A stretch of 64,000 nucleotides of DNA from Turritopsis dohrnii (lineage: Eukaryota; Cnidaria; Hydrozoa; Anthoathecata; Oceaniidae), in assembly GCA_027922465.2 (NCBI GenBank), contig BQMF02000098.1, positions 62,001-126,000 of the forward strand, written 5' to 3'. Position 1 is the stretch's first letter; every line of letters starts with the position of its first letter. Below, piece by piece: positions 1-11,604 of the stretch. The translations under genes and the position numbers were made by a program. A model generated the notes under the pieces. The model was not told where the DNA came from and searched no databases. It saw only the letters and a program-made list of their open reading frames with translations.

Positions 1-1341
1 ATACATTAGCAGCTGTTCGTTAATTTCTTTTCCATCCATTAGGGAGAACATTCGTAATAGTTTGATAGAGAGAGGGTTTGTCTTCAAATGATCTAGAGCC
101 ATTTTCCATGTTGTTAATATTGTTTTCGCATTTCTGTTCATGTCATCCTGATGTATTCCTGACCACAACTTGCTAAACATCTTTTCATGATATTCCAAAA
201 ACCTGCAGATGCTCATTTTTGTGTATTGAATAAACGATGATGCCAGTTGGAGAGCCATGGGTAATGAGCTGAGCACGGTGATCAGACGTTCGGAATCGGT
301 GAGATTGAAAGTATCACCAAGTTCTAATTCTAAAAATTCCAATCCTTCACTGACTTCTAACGGCGTTAATTCAAGTTGTTTAAAGTCATTCTTCCAAAAA
401 TGAAGTTGTGTCGTTATGATTATTCTGCGAAAATTTTTAGGTGGAATTTTTGGCATGAAATCTTCTAACACGTTCGGTTTGTCTGCGTTGTCGAAAACCA
501 ACAAGCAACGTCTTGTAGATAGGTAATTATATACTTGCGGTACCAGCACTTCCATCTTAATCGATGGTGTAGTGTCAGTTGCGGATAAAAGACCAATGTA
601 TTTTGCGAAATTCAGGAAAAAGGTTTCAAGACTTCCTTCAGATTCCGCGTTTATAAATAATATGTTGTCGTCATATTGTTTTTTGTTTTCTTGACAGTAT
701 TTCCGGATGAATTCACTTTTCCCGATGCCTGACAAGCCTTTAACAACGACAACTTCGTGACCATCTAAAGCGGAATGTAGTTCGCCAAGTTGCTTCTTTC
801 GCCCAATAAAATTGGATACAGGATCGCTCAGCTGGAACATTACGCTACCTAGTTCACTGTATATGACGGAATTCCTCATAATGCTCCAGTCAGCTGTCTT
901 CATTCCCATTTTAGAAAACCAGCTTTTATACCGCGTTACACAGTCGTTGTAAGCATCATCGTTTATGCACTTGCCATGATGGCTACTCTTAATTCTCAGG
1001 TTGTTGCATTCTTCCACTGCATCATCCTGCCACTGCTGTAAAGTGCATATCTTTTTATTTTTAAGCAGCAATCGCATCAGAGGTACATCAAACGCGTTCG
1101 AATTAGTCTCACCGCATTCGGGATAGATAAGGTCCCATTGTTCATCTTTGATTATTTTGTTTTTCTTCTTTGTTTTTAAGGTCGCAAGTTCTGCTTTATG
1201 AGGTAGAAGGTAATTGTATAGCATCTTTTTGTCTCTTGGCATTTTTGTGTGCATGAAGTCTCTTAAGTAATTGGCAGAGTGCCATTCAAGGTTTTTCAAT
1301 TCTAAATTTCTTCGCCTGCCAAGTGCTGTGGTGTGTTGTAC
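1..1341 (-). CDS. HEPN-NB-ARC (STAND/NLR-like) protein, copy 1, partial
   Basis: One exon is open on the minus strand for about 447 codons from a 3' splice site (TTGTAG before 1341) to the window edge, so both gene ends are missing. The first ~125 residues look like the HEPN domain of DZIP3-type proteins: a DEQWDLIYP block, FDVPLMRLLLKN, then R-I-K-S-S-H, fitting the HEPN R-x4-6-H motif. An NB-ARC-type NTPase follows: FIGRKKQLGEL near 178, Walker A GLSGIGKS at 202-209, Walker B-like RRCLLVFDNAD, the sensor-like RRIIITTQ, and LPMALQLASS in the GLPL position. No ATG precedes the HEPN block, so the start lies in an upstream exon. Known for such families: a ligand-sensing STAND core coupled to an effector domain, here possibly an RNase-type HEPN. 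The sensor region is outside the window, so ligand and role in immunity are inference. Confidence 0.85.
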
Positions 1342-1530
1342 CTACAATATACAGAGTAGAGAATTTTATAATTACATTGATAATTCTTTTTCGTAGTGCA
1401 TCTATCACGTTATCATTTCAACTCCAAAATTACATAGACAGATCTGAGAGAATTTTATTCAAATCTACCAAAAACAGCTGTTCTGCTTTTAAAACGGTTA
1501 TCAGTACTAACAGCGGATCTTGGTGAATAA
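1342..1530. repeat. Duplicated intron flank of the HEPN-NB-ARC copies
   Basis: The sequence upstream of exon 1341 aligns with 16533-16725 upstream of copy 2. Both share TATACAGAGTA next to the acceptor and TTTTTCGTAGTGCATCTA further out, with many substitutions and indels. Similarity fades near 1530 and 16725, which marks one edge of the duplication. Confidence 0.7.
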
Positions 1531-4500
1531 ACGACTTTGAAAAGCATCAAACACCAAACAAGGAGTATCTGCTTAGATGCTTGAGTCAAAATGTGGCGTA
1601 CGGACACAAATTGTTTAGAAAAGTAAAAAGCTCGAAGAAAGTGCTTTTCATAAGATCGCAGACCGGAAATCAGCCTCGATTGCAAGGTTTCTGACATTTT
1701 CGATAATAAGTAAACATTGTTCAAGTGAAAATGGTCGGGGCAATTTAGCGGCATCGCGAAGTTGCTTTTAATATAAATGAGTACCATCAACACGTAATTA
1801 GTAATGCAAAAGTTTATATAGAAACGACACGAATTTTGATAACACGTTGTTGAAAACATACATTCCAGAAATGTCTATTGATTTGTTTTCTATAGCCATG
1901 TTGGTCATAAAGTATGCTACCGGTAAAAATAAAGGAAATCCAATAACATGGCATGCTTGAGATACAGGAAAGTTTCCCTTGTTAACCCTTTAAACTGTGG
2001 CAACCCTCAAATCGGAAATACAATATGGATGAATGAGTAGCCTTGGTTGCAGAACAATATTGTCATCGATTGTTTTTAGGAGTACCTACGTTTAACAAAG
2101 GCGTTGACATCAAACATTATAATAGGAAGAACAATTGGGTATTGCAAATTGGCTCCGCAGAAAAAAGCATTCAATAATACCAAAGGCGTGAGAATCTTGC
2201 TCAGTCCTTGAGGATACAAATCTTTGAACTCTGTCAAAGCAGTCAATCTAAGTATAATGATAGCAACGTTTAAGGGAAACCTTAATTTCCTACTAGAGTC
2301 ATATTAGTGTTTCAGAAGGTGATGGAAAAGATAAATTGCTGAAATATAACTTCCGCATCTATGTTCACACCAAGGTACAATATACAAGCCTTTTGCGATC
2401 AGAGATACTAAAATTGGCAAACGGGACGCACCAGGAGTTTTAGGCGATATTCCTGTTGAGGTTTGGATTATAGATGCTCTCAATGTTCTTCTGTGCAATG
2501 TGTAAGCAAACAGCAAGTGATGAAAGAGCAGTAATCTGGACAAAGTGTGGAATAATGCCAGTGCTACAAAATGTAATTTTTGGAGAAACAGAAAGCTACA
2601 ATGGAATACCTTTGACACTCGTAGGTGCTAAAATAAGCTTCTTCTGGACACAATAAGACCATGATTTGCATCATTACGTAGTCAACCTTAGCTCAAATTC
2701 TTGTTCTTATTGCTCACATTTGTCAATTCCAGCATGGTGCTTGATTGTATTCATAAAGAAAGCCTAGTAGAAAACCTGTCTGCCTATGGATGTTAAGAAG
2801 GGTAGTACATTCAACAAATATGTTCTACAAAATGTTTGTCAACGTGCTTTAACCTGATGGAGAAATTGCTTAAATAATTCAATGTGACACTGTTGCTCAT
2901 TTCCTGTTCATCAGTACATAGTGACCTTTGTGAAGCTTAAACTGACTCACCACTGGCAATCAAGATAGAGAAGAGATGTAGCAGTAGGTAACTTATAATA
3001 TTCATCACTTATGTTGGATTTGAAGATGATATTACTTTGAATTTAAACTGCATAGAAAGAGCACAGTAACTCCTTAAGTTTTTATATTGCAATTAGCAAT
3101 AAACACATTGAAGTTACATTTGCACAAAGCACAATTGAAAGGTGCTGATTTCAAATGTGACAGTCATTGTTTTCAGACATATGTCAGAATGCACTGTAGA
3201 AATAAGACAAGATTGAGAGATCAAAACTAGGAAGAAATTTAAGAGCCAATTTTTCAGAGCTACAGCCAGGAGTGTCGTATTACATGAACAACTAAAAAAC
3301 TGGACGGAGATGTAGGAAGCACACATCTAAATGATTTGAACTGTACTTGATATAATTTAGGGAGACAGGAAAACAAACAATGAGCTTTATGGAACCTTAA
3401 AATACATTACATCTGTTCTAAAGACTTAAAGGCTAACATTTGATGTACATGTGTGGACAATTAAGGATCAGCTAGGAAGCCGCGTAACTCTTTAAGAACG
3501 GATACAAGGTTGAAAAATGTGAAGACCAGAGACAGCTTAGGTGGACAAGCTAACAAAGGACACTGGTTTCGAGCATTAAAACTGATCACGAAAAACTACG
3601 AAAAAGTGATCATAGATGATCGTAAAGAATGAAAGAAACTGGTCACTGAAGGTTGCGCGAGCTGGAAATAAGGATAAGGAAGCCATAAGGTAAGCTTAGA
3701 AGGTTGTTATAAGCCTACAAACAGTCATTTTTCAATTTTCTGGGGAGTACGGCTTGCTAAAACACTTTTCGTTCATGGCTATGTAAAGCAATGGACATAG
3801 GTTACATCGGTTGATCTTTTTGTTTTCACGCATAAATATATTTGTTTATTCGTGTTTAATAAGAAACTGAACAAAAAACATGTTGCAACAAAACTTGTGA
3901 GAAAAGATCAGTTAAGCATTGGTTGAAATTACTTTAACAATTTGACTTAGCGCAAGAAACACCGTGTTTCAATAGGCCCCACTGACCATTGCATGTTAAA
4001 CCGGAAAGGTTAACGATTTATTGCAGGAATTAAAGTGCACTTTGTATTGTTATGTATTGTAATGTTAGTTTCAAAACTTACATTGTCATCTTCACCACTT
4101 GCGTTGCTATTGTTGCTGGCAGGTACCCTAGGGAAATCAAAATACGAATCAGAAACTAGAAACAACAATACCGAGCTCAGCAGAGATTTGGGAATGAATC
4201 TTTCTTTTCATGATAAATGATATATTATATATTATTTTAAAGCTAAATGTATCTGATATATATATACTCCAGTTCATTAATTTCAAAGTTTTTGTGTTTT
4301 TCAATTGTAGAATTACCTTTATCCTGTATTTAAAAAGCTTACAAAATCTTGCATCTTTTCCTGACCTTTGTAGGCTTTCGATTTTTATTATTTTATTTTT
4401 CAAAAATAAATCAATCGCATTCCAACAATTCCATTAACGCTAAAGTTAGTCAAAGGAAAAAAAAGGAAGATCAACGCTGGTTCTTGATTTCCAATAGATT

Positions 4501-6140
4501 AAAACAGCTTAAAGTCATTATATATTTTTTATTCACATGATGACTGCAATCAAATGCTTCTGATAATTTCTGCATTAGATAAAAACGAAAATACAACAAC
4601 TGCAGCGCTTAAAAATTTCAAGGTGTTTACTTTATGCAATAGCCTCGCTAATATTACTACATGAAATAAAAAAATCCAAATCATTTTCATTCATATGAAG
4701 AGTAAGTTTCAAACAAATACATTTGGAAATCAAATACTTAAAGCAAATCTAGAAATGATTCCAGAATTAAAAATGGGCACCTTTTAATTGCTCCTTCTGA
4801 AATTTATTGTTAAGAGGAGAAACTTGGGTATTTTAAATACTTCATTTCACAACACATGTCGAAGGGAAATAAAAATACTCAGGGCTTATGGTCACGGATA
4901 GTACCAACAATGTCAAGTACGCGATGAAAATCACACTTTCTATTACTGATGTCAAAACTATGATCTTAATAAACAGAAGAGTTTTCTGCAAATTTATTAA
5001 TAGACAAGTTGTGAATGAAGTATAACGTCTTACGTGTGTGAAGGTGCTGAAGCCATCGCCATGATAACTGTCAACAAACACAATAGTTTATCGACAATGT
5101 TAATTTACTTTCAATAAATCTGTGACTTTCCAAGTTCTGCTGCTAAAATGCAAAAATGTTTACTTTTAGAGAGCGTGCAATTGAACAAACATTGGTGGAA
5201 TCTTTATTGATTTACAAAATTTTTAAATATGAGTTAAGTTTTTTATAAAAACAAATTGACAAGTATGATATCTCAATCCTATCATCAAAAATCTGACATT
5301 GATAAAGGAAAAGGATGTAATAAACCCAATTTAACATGATTGAATGTAAAGGTATTCCAATAAACTTTTATATAAATCTTCTTACTCTTATATCAAGCAT
5401 TAACGTCTTACCAAATTGATGTTCTGCAAATGACGTGTTGTTACACTGATTTTTCTCGTTGGCTATGTCGATGAACCTGATTCAATGGGTTAAGAACTTT
5501 GGCTTTTTTTTAACTCTGAAAAGTAAAAGTAAACATTTTGAATAAATATTCTGGAAAAGAGATTATGGCGAATAATGATTTCCATGGGTAACACTTTTGA
5601 TTATCTAGAATCATTATTTCGATGATTTGCCTGAAAACCAGCTTTAGCCTTTCAGTTTTGAAATGTTTAGAATTGAAGGAAACAAAAACAAACATGAACA
5701 AAAATTTGTCAAACCACTTTATTCTCACTATTGGCAATAGTAATAATGTAAATATTTTAAATGGCAGAAAGCCGTTTTTTAGTTGCTGAAATACTTGTGG
5801 GCACGTCAGTTATTTTTCCACTTACCAATGCTGGGAAAGACAGATGCTCAATACAACCAATTCCAGCTAAAAGGAAGCATGATAAAAATTTGAGTGGTGG
5901 GAATCGATTATTTTGAGCAATTCAAAAGGAACTTAAACTTTTAAATTTTTTTTAAGAAAACCTAACACGAATAGTTATCTGCAAACAGGTAGTGCACACT
6001 AAAAGAAAGATCTAGCGATAAAACTGGGGAAATTTCTTCAATTTCAAATTGGTTTGTTGTAAGGCTATTTTTCAGTCAAAATTCAGGTAGATTTTAATAT
6101 TTTAGATAGTCCAAAAAGCAAACAGTTCAATGATGAACTT
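1531..6140. other. No gene recognised
   Basis: AT-rich sequence with only short ORFs in both strands. A stretch near 2474-2656 reads open for 60 codons on the plus strand, but has no recognisable motif and no splice support. Nothing else can be assigned. Confidence 0.5.
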
Positions 6141-6149
6141 ATGAGCTTA

Positions 6150-9100
6150 TGATAAATTACAGTGTCAAGTTTATAATATTTAAAAATCTTACAGCAATGG
6201 AACCTGTAATAACAGGAGGACGCGTTGCTATAAGGTGCTTTCGTAGGATGTTCTTGGATCAGTCAAGTACTAATACTTTAATATTTCTGCCGCTGGAAAA
6301 AAGAGCAATGGAGAAAAAGCTTGATATTAAATCTATGTCTGCTTACTGAAATAAATAACTGTATAAGAATGTTTAATCTATGATATACACTTCCTAATTT
6401 ATCAGTTTTGATTTATGGCCCTTGTTTAATGAAATTAAGGTAGGTATTTGGCTGCAGCCACTGTGTAATCAGAAATATAAAAAAATTCAAACATGCAAAC
6501 ATATGAGAAAAACTTAAAAGTGTTCCTTAAATAAAAAGCAAAAGCAATCCATTTCAGGCTCAAGTGGTTGGAATTTCTGGAATCACTGGAAAATGAATTT
6601 TAAAAGAGTCTAAAAAGAAAAAGGAAAATAGGAAAAAATTCTCGTAGCATGTCGTAACATGTGAACCTGTGAATGCCGTGAAAGAGGAGTATAGAGTTAT
6701 AAAGTTGAATTTGCAAGTCTTATGTGTTTGTGCTATTATGGAAGCGAAGAGAAAGAAACCAGATCAGAAAGATACCTAAAGTCGATCAATATTAATGCAC
6801 TGCCTTAACAAAAAATCTAAAAGCTGTCAATGGCTGCATATAAAATTTCGAATTCTGTAAAGTTTAGTAATGGTTAAGCGTATTTCCACAGATTTTTTGA
6901 AATTTTAAGTTTTGAAAGGAATGGAAATAGAGGACGGTTGTCACCAGATAGTCATTTTAAAATAGCGAAAATCACATTTGCTTGTCTAATTGTAGAAGCG
7001 AAAATAAAGCAACATGACTAGAATGATCATTTAGGCCCATTGATGTGAAAATCCGAATTTCTTGTCATTTCTTGCTATAAATAAGTTCTTCTAGGCAATA
7101 CCTGTTTGGTTTTACAGAAATAGCAATCTGCAACAAAATGATGAGGCGTTGATATGCTGCTATGATCCTTCTTTTAGTGGGATGCTGTTGGAGTAGTTAG
7201 GTAAGTGTTGCTTTAAATTTTCTGCCACTAAAATAAAAAAGAAAACCTTGTGAAACTTTGATCAAGAGCAATTAAAACGATTGCAATAACTGCTAAAGCA
7301 ACCATTAATCATGCTGATGCATTAACCACTGCATTAACCAAATTTATAAGCACAAAAATGGTAAACTTTTAAAATAGCATTTAAAAACTTTACAGAAGAA
7401 GTTATCTGCAATAAAGGGAGGAAGCCTTGCTTTTTAGGTACTTTTTGTTGGATATATCGATGGTTTCTATTTCTATTGGCAAAAAAAAGAAAACAAACAT
7501 AAATTTTGATGCCATGTTATGAAACAGATCAATTGCATGTTTGATTGTGACAACTGTTTAGGAAAATGTTTTAATAATATCGCCACTTTTGAAAGTTCAA
7601 GTTTTGAAAAGTAAGGGATTGGAGAAACGGTTCTCATTAGATAGTCATTTCATAATAGTGAAACTCGCATGTGCTTGTGCAATTGTGCAAAGAAATACCT
7701 GCTTGGTTTTGCAGAAGTGGCAAGCTTCAACAAGTTGAAGGTGTTGATATGCCGCTATGGTGCTACTTTCAGTTTGATGACGTTGGATCAGTTAGGCAAG
7801 TGCTCATTTAATATTCTTGTCACTAAAAAGGAGAAAAAAGCTTGTAAAAATTTGATCAGGATTAAGTGAAAGTTCGATTGCAATCACTGTTAAGGTAACC
7901 ATTAATCATCCTGAGAAAATGATAAACTTTTCAAATAACATTTAAAAACCTTACAGAAGAGGTAATCTGCAATGAGAGAAAGGAAGTGTTGCTTTATAGT
8001 TACTTTTTATTGGATGTATTGATGGTTTCTCTTTCTGTTGGTGAAAAAAGAAAAAAAAAAACCCTAAATTTTGATTAACTTATATGAAACACATCAATTG
8101 CATGTTTGATTGTGACAAATGTTAAGGTATTTTTTTACTACAGTGGAACCTCTATTAATGGTCACCTCCATACATCGGTCACCTCCTGATAAGCGGCTAG
8201 AAAAGAAAGTCCCTGCCAAATTTATTGTCAAACTCTTATAAAAAAACCTCCATACATCGGTCACCTCCAATCAACGGCCAAACGGCCACTTTCTATTGTC
8301 CCAATGTCTTATTTTACCTCTATTAACGGTCAAAAAAATCTTTACGCAAGCAAATGAATGTAAAAATAAAAAAGATTGTTACTTTATTTACAATAATTAT
8401 TTACAAAAATAAAGTCAAGTCAAGCAGCCTTATCTATTGTAGATGATTTGAACAACTTTTGTGAAACATTAGGTGATGCTGACTTAGTAAGTGCTTTGAA
8501 TCTTGTCACACAACGACTTGAAGCACTTAGGCTCAATAATGTTGTGTTTATTTTGATCATGAATCATTCTTTATGCCCCTCCCATCCTGACCAGCTTTTT
8601 TGATAAAAAAAGTATATTCATATAAAACCTCCATACATCGGTCACCTCTAATGCAACGGCCACTAAGCTGGGTGCCCCCAAAGTGGCCGCTATTAGAGGT
8701 TCCACTGTAGTATTAATGCATTTCCTTAACATAAAATCTAAACGCTGTCAAAGGCTACATATAAAATTTCGGATTATGTAAAGTTTAGTTATGGTTAAGC
8801 GGATGTCAACAGATAGTCACTTCACAACATCGAAACTCACATATACTTTTCCAATTGTGCAAGAGAAGAGGGAAAAACCGGGTCAGAAAGTTACTTAAAG
8901 TCGATTCGTATGAAAATCTACATTCCTTTACAAGCAATAAGAAAGTTTTTCCAGGCAATACCTTTTCGTTTCAACAGAAGTGAAAATTTTCAGCAACTTG
9001 AGGAAGTGTTGATATTCTGCTGTGATGCTACGTTTAGTAGGATGTTGTTGGATCAGTTAGGCAAGTGTTGATTGAATATTTCTGTCACTATAAAAAGAGA

Positions 9101-9960
9101 AACAAACCTTGTAACAATGTGATCAAGAGCTAGTAAAAGTGAAAACGCGATTGCAATAACTGTTAAAGGAACCGTTAATCACCCTGATATATTACTTCCG
9201 GAAATTTATAAGCACAAAAATGACAAATTTTTAGGATAAAAGTTAAAAGAGGCAATCTGCAATGAGAGGAGGAAGTGTTGCTTTGTAGTTACTTTTTGTT
9301 GGATATATTGATGGTTTCTAATTCTATTGGTTAAAAAAGAAAACAAACATAAATTGTCATTAAGTTCTATGAAACATATCAACGTTTGATTGTGACAACG
9401 GTTAAGGTAAGTTTTTAATAATATTGATGCATTCCTTAAGGAAAAAATCAAATAGCTGTCAATGGCTTCTTTTGAAGGTTCAAGTTTTGAAAGAAATAAA
9501 CCTTGTAAAACTTTAATCAAGAGCAATTAAAAGGATTACAGTAACTGTTAAAGTAACCATTAATCATGCTGATGCATTAACCACATTTAAAAACCTTGCG
9601 GGAGAGGCAATCTGCAATGAGAGGAGGAAGTGTTGCTTTGTAGTTACTTCTTGTTGGATATATTTCTATATATATTTCTAATTCTATTGCTGAAAGAGAA
9701 AACAAACCTAAATTTTGATTAAGTTCCATGAAACACATGAATTGCATGTTTGAAAGTCGATTGATATGAAAATCTACATTTCTTTTCAAGCAATAAATAA
9801 GTTTTTCCTGGCAATACCTCTTTGATTCAACAGAAATGGCAACATTCAATAAGTTGAGGAAGTGTTGATATCCTGCAGTAAAGCTACTTTTAGTAGGATG
9901 TTGTTAGATCAGTTAGGCAAGTGATGCTTTAAAGTTTATGCCACTAAAACAGAGAAAACA
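6150..9960. repeat. Diverged tandem array of ~0.3-0.6 kb paired units
   Basis: Two related segment types alternate. Type A carries GTTGGATCAGTTAGGCAAGTG and is seen near 7120, 7705, 8975 and 9825. Type B carries GGCAATCTGCAATGAGAGG followed by a TGTTGGATATATTGATGG block and is seen near 7395, 7950, 9240 and 9600. A single older-looking unit lies near 6190. Many units start after TTTACAG or CTTACAG and end at a GCAAGTG or GTAAGTG-like donor, so they resemble duplicated exons. Reading frames are not conserved between copies (stops and 1-bp indels), so protein coding is unlikely. They could be exons of a non-coding RNA or simply a decayed duplication. A Tigger-type element interrupts the array. 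Confidence 0.6.
8141..8707 (+). mobile_element. Tigger/pogo-type non-autonomous element
   Basis: The element begins CAGTGGAACCTCTATTAA and ends with the inverted copy (TTAGAGGTTCCACTG), flanked by TA on both sides as in Tc1/mariner-pogo insertions. Subterminal CCATACATCGGTCACCTC blocks recur three times. A plus-strand frame from about 8411 to 8602 is open (KSSQAALSIVDDL near its start) and resembles the C-terminal helical tail of Tigger transposases, so this is probably an internally deleted copy. Confidence 0.75.
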
Positions 9961-9984
9961 AAATCACCATTAAAAGAAAATCAG

Positions 9985-10803
9985 GAAACTAAATCAAAAA
10001 AAACATAACATTGATTCTAAAATAAATTAGTACTATCTTATCTGAAAAAAAATAGTCCAGTTTAAATCAGTTCGGTTTTATTCAGGTGATGAATTTGATG
10101 ATAATTTAAAATATATTTTTCAAATAACAAAAAAAATTTATGAAACGTTTTAACAAATATAGCTGTAAACTCCATGAAAGTCAAGTAGAAGAATAATGAA
10201 TTTGTAACTCACTTGTTTCTGCGTCAACCGGAGAAAAAGAAACCCGTTCAGACTGATACTTCAAAGTGGTTGTTTCACCAACTATGGTGAGGAAGGCTCA
10301 TAATCGATACAAAACTATGCAAAAGGAAGTTGAGAAAACCTAGAAGAAAGTAATCAAGATCTCAGCAGATTCTGAGATATTACTGAAAGCCAATGGCTTC
10401 CATTTGTGGTATTTGAATCAAATGTCAATTGTTCAGTTAACAGTCACCAATTAATTGTAATTTAAATCTTTGAAACAAGGACATACTTAGTGGCTTAACC
10501 ACCATGCCAAGATTCTATTAAATAAAAGACCTATAAAAAGGTTTGAAATGTGAAAAAATGAGAATAACCATTTTTCAACCTGACTTTCTTTCAGCAACTG
10601 TATTAAAGGCTATATCTACTTAGTTAAAACAGATTAAAAAATAGATGACAAGCTGGTTCTTAACAAAGTTAGTTCTATCTTGAAATTATTATCGAAATTT
10701 ACTTACAAGTGTTTAAGTATGCATTTTTCAGAAGCTGTGTCACTACTAATTTTTTTGACAATGTCTTTGATTCTGTTATTGAAATGTTGCTTCTATTGCT
10801 GAA
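9985..10803 (-). CDS. Candidate exons of an unknown gene
   Basis: Three exon-like blocks lie on the minus strand. 10803-10706 starts after a pyrimidine tract and TTTCAG and ends at GTAAGTAAA. 10295-10213 starts after CCATAG and ends at GTGAGTTAC; it encodes GETTTLKYQSERVSFSPV. A block beginning near 10042 starts after TTTTTTTCAG and reaches a stop near 9990. Phases agree between the three blocks, but no domain is recognisable and the 5' part is not identified. This is inference from splice signals and open frames only. Confidence 0.3.
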
Positions 10804-11273
10804 AAAAATGAAATGAAAACATCAGCATACAATAGACACTGTTAAATTATACATTCTATGAATTTCTAATCATACATTGAGAATTGGACAGTGGAACAGT
10901 GGAATTTTTATTATCTAAAAGTCAAACAACAGCAAAATAAATTTCCAAAAATACTTAGGTTTATCTTATTAATTTTTCATTGAAAGTCTTTGAAAGTCGT
11001 TGAAAAACTGTTACTTGAATAAATGACATATATCTTCCGGGACATTTTTCAAAACATGTCTTTAATGACTTGACAGTGTGATAAGTGTCTTACATGGGAA
11101 ATTGAAATAGACATGTTGTGCTATCATTTAGAGAAAATTAATCATTGGATTAATTAATTAATTAATCATTAAATATATATGTTTCATAAATATTTATTGC
11201 ACCTGGAAAATGTTTTCCCAGCTTTTAAGATTTGATGTTAATGAAGATCAGTCTAAGGTAAAAACTAAACTTA

Positions 11274-11604
11274 TTATTTACATTTTGAGATTTCGACAAT
11301 CCTGTAGTATTTCGGCAACTCTTGATCAAGTTTTCTATGCAAAAACTTAGTTTGTAGTAATGGATAACCTGGATAATCCAGGTGCAATGTTTCTTCATTA
11401 GCTGTTGTCACCACTTCGCAAAACAAGTTAGAAATTGTCAGAGAATTTGATACATCTACATCAACAAGTGTATCTTCAGAGATACTTACTTCTTCAATGA
11501 TTTCCTCCTCGATGATATAAGAATCACAGATTTCTGACATATATTGACGTTCAGAGACATAGATATCATTATTCCATTTTTCTTGTGTATATTCTCCTTT
11601 TGAA
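11274..11604 (-). CDS. Probable terminal coding exon, unknown protein
   Basis: A frame of about 110 codons is open from a 3' splice site (AAGTTTCAG before 11604) to a stop at 11274. The frame extends upstream of its first ATG (11540) back to the acceptor, which supports it as an internal-to-terminal exon rather than a stand-alone ORF. The product is acidic in the middle (IIEEEIIEEVSISEDTLVD) and ends PKYYRIVEISKCK. No family is recognised. It could belong to the same gene as the short exons at 13927-13770 upstream, but the linking exons were not found. Confidence 0.4.

Noticed and set aside
1455..1859. 134-codon minus-strand frame upstream of the first HEPN-NB-ARC exon
   Set aside because: It overlaps the duplicated intron flank, has no motif, and the equivalent frame is not kept in the paralogous flank.
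2304..2656. Overlapping open frames on both strands
   Set aside because: No recognisable domain and no splice support; the two frames are antisense shadows of each other.
9206..9849. Two minus-strand frames (106 and 90 codons) with similar sequences
   Set aside because: They are antisense to the tandem array and resemble each other only because the array repeats; the frame is not conserved in other units.
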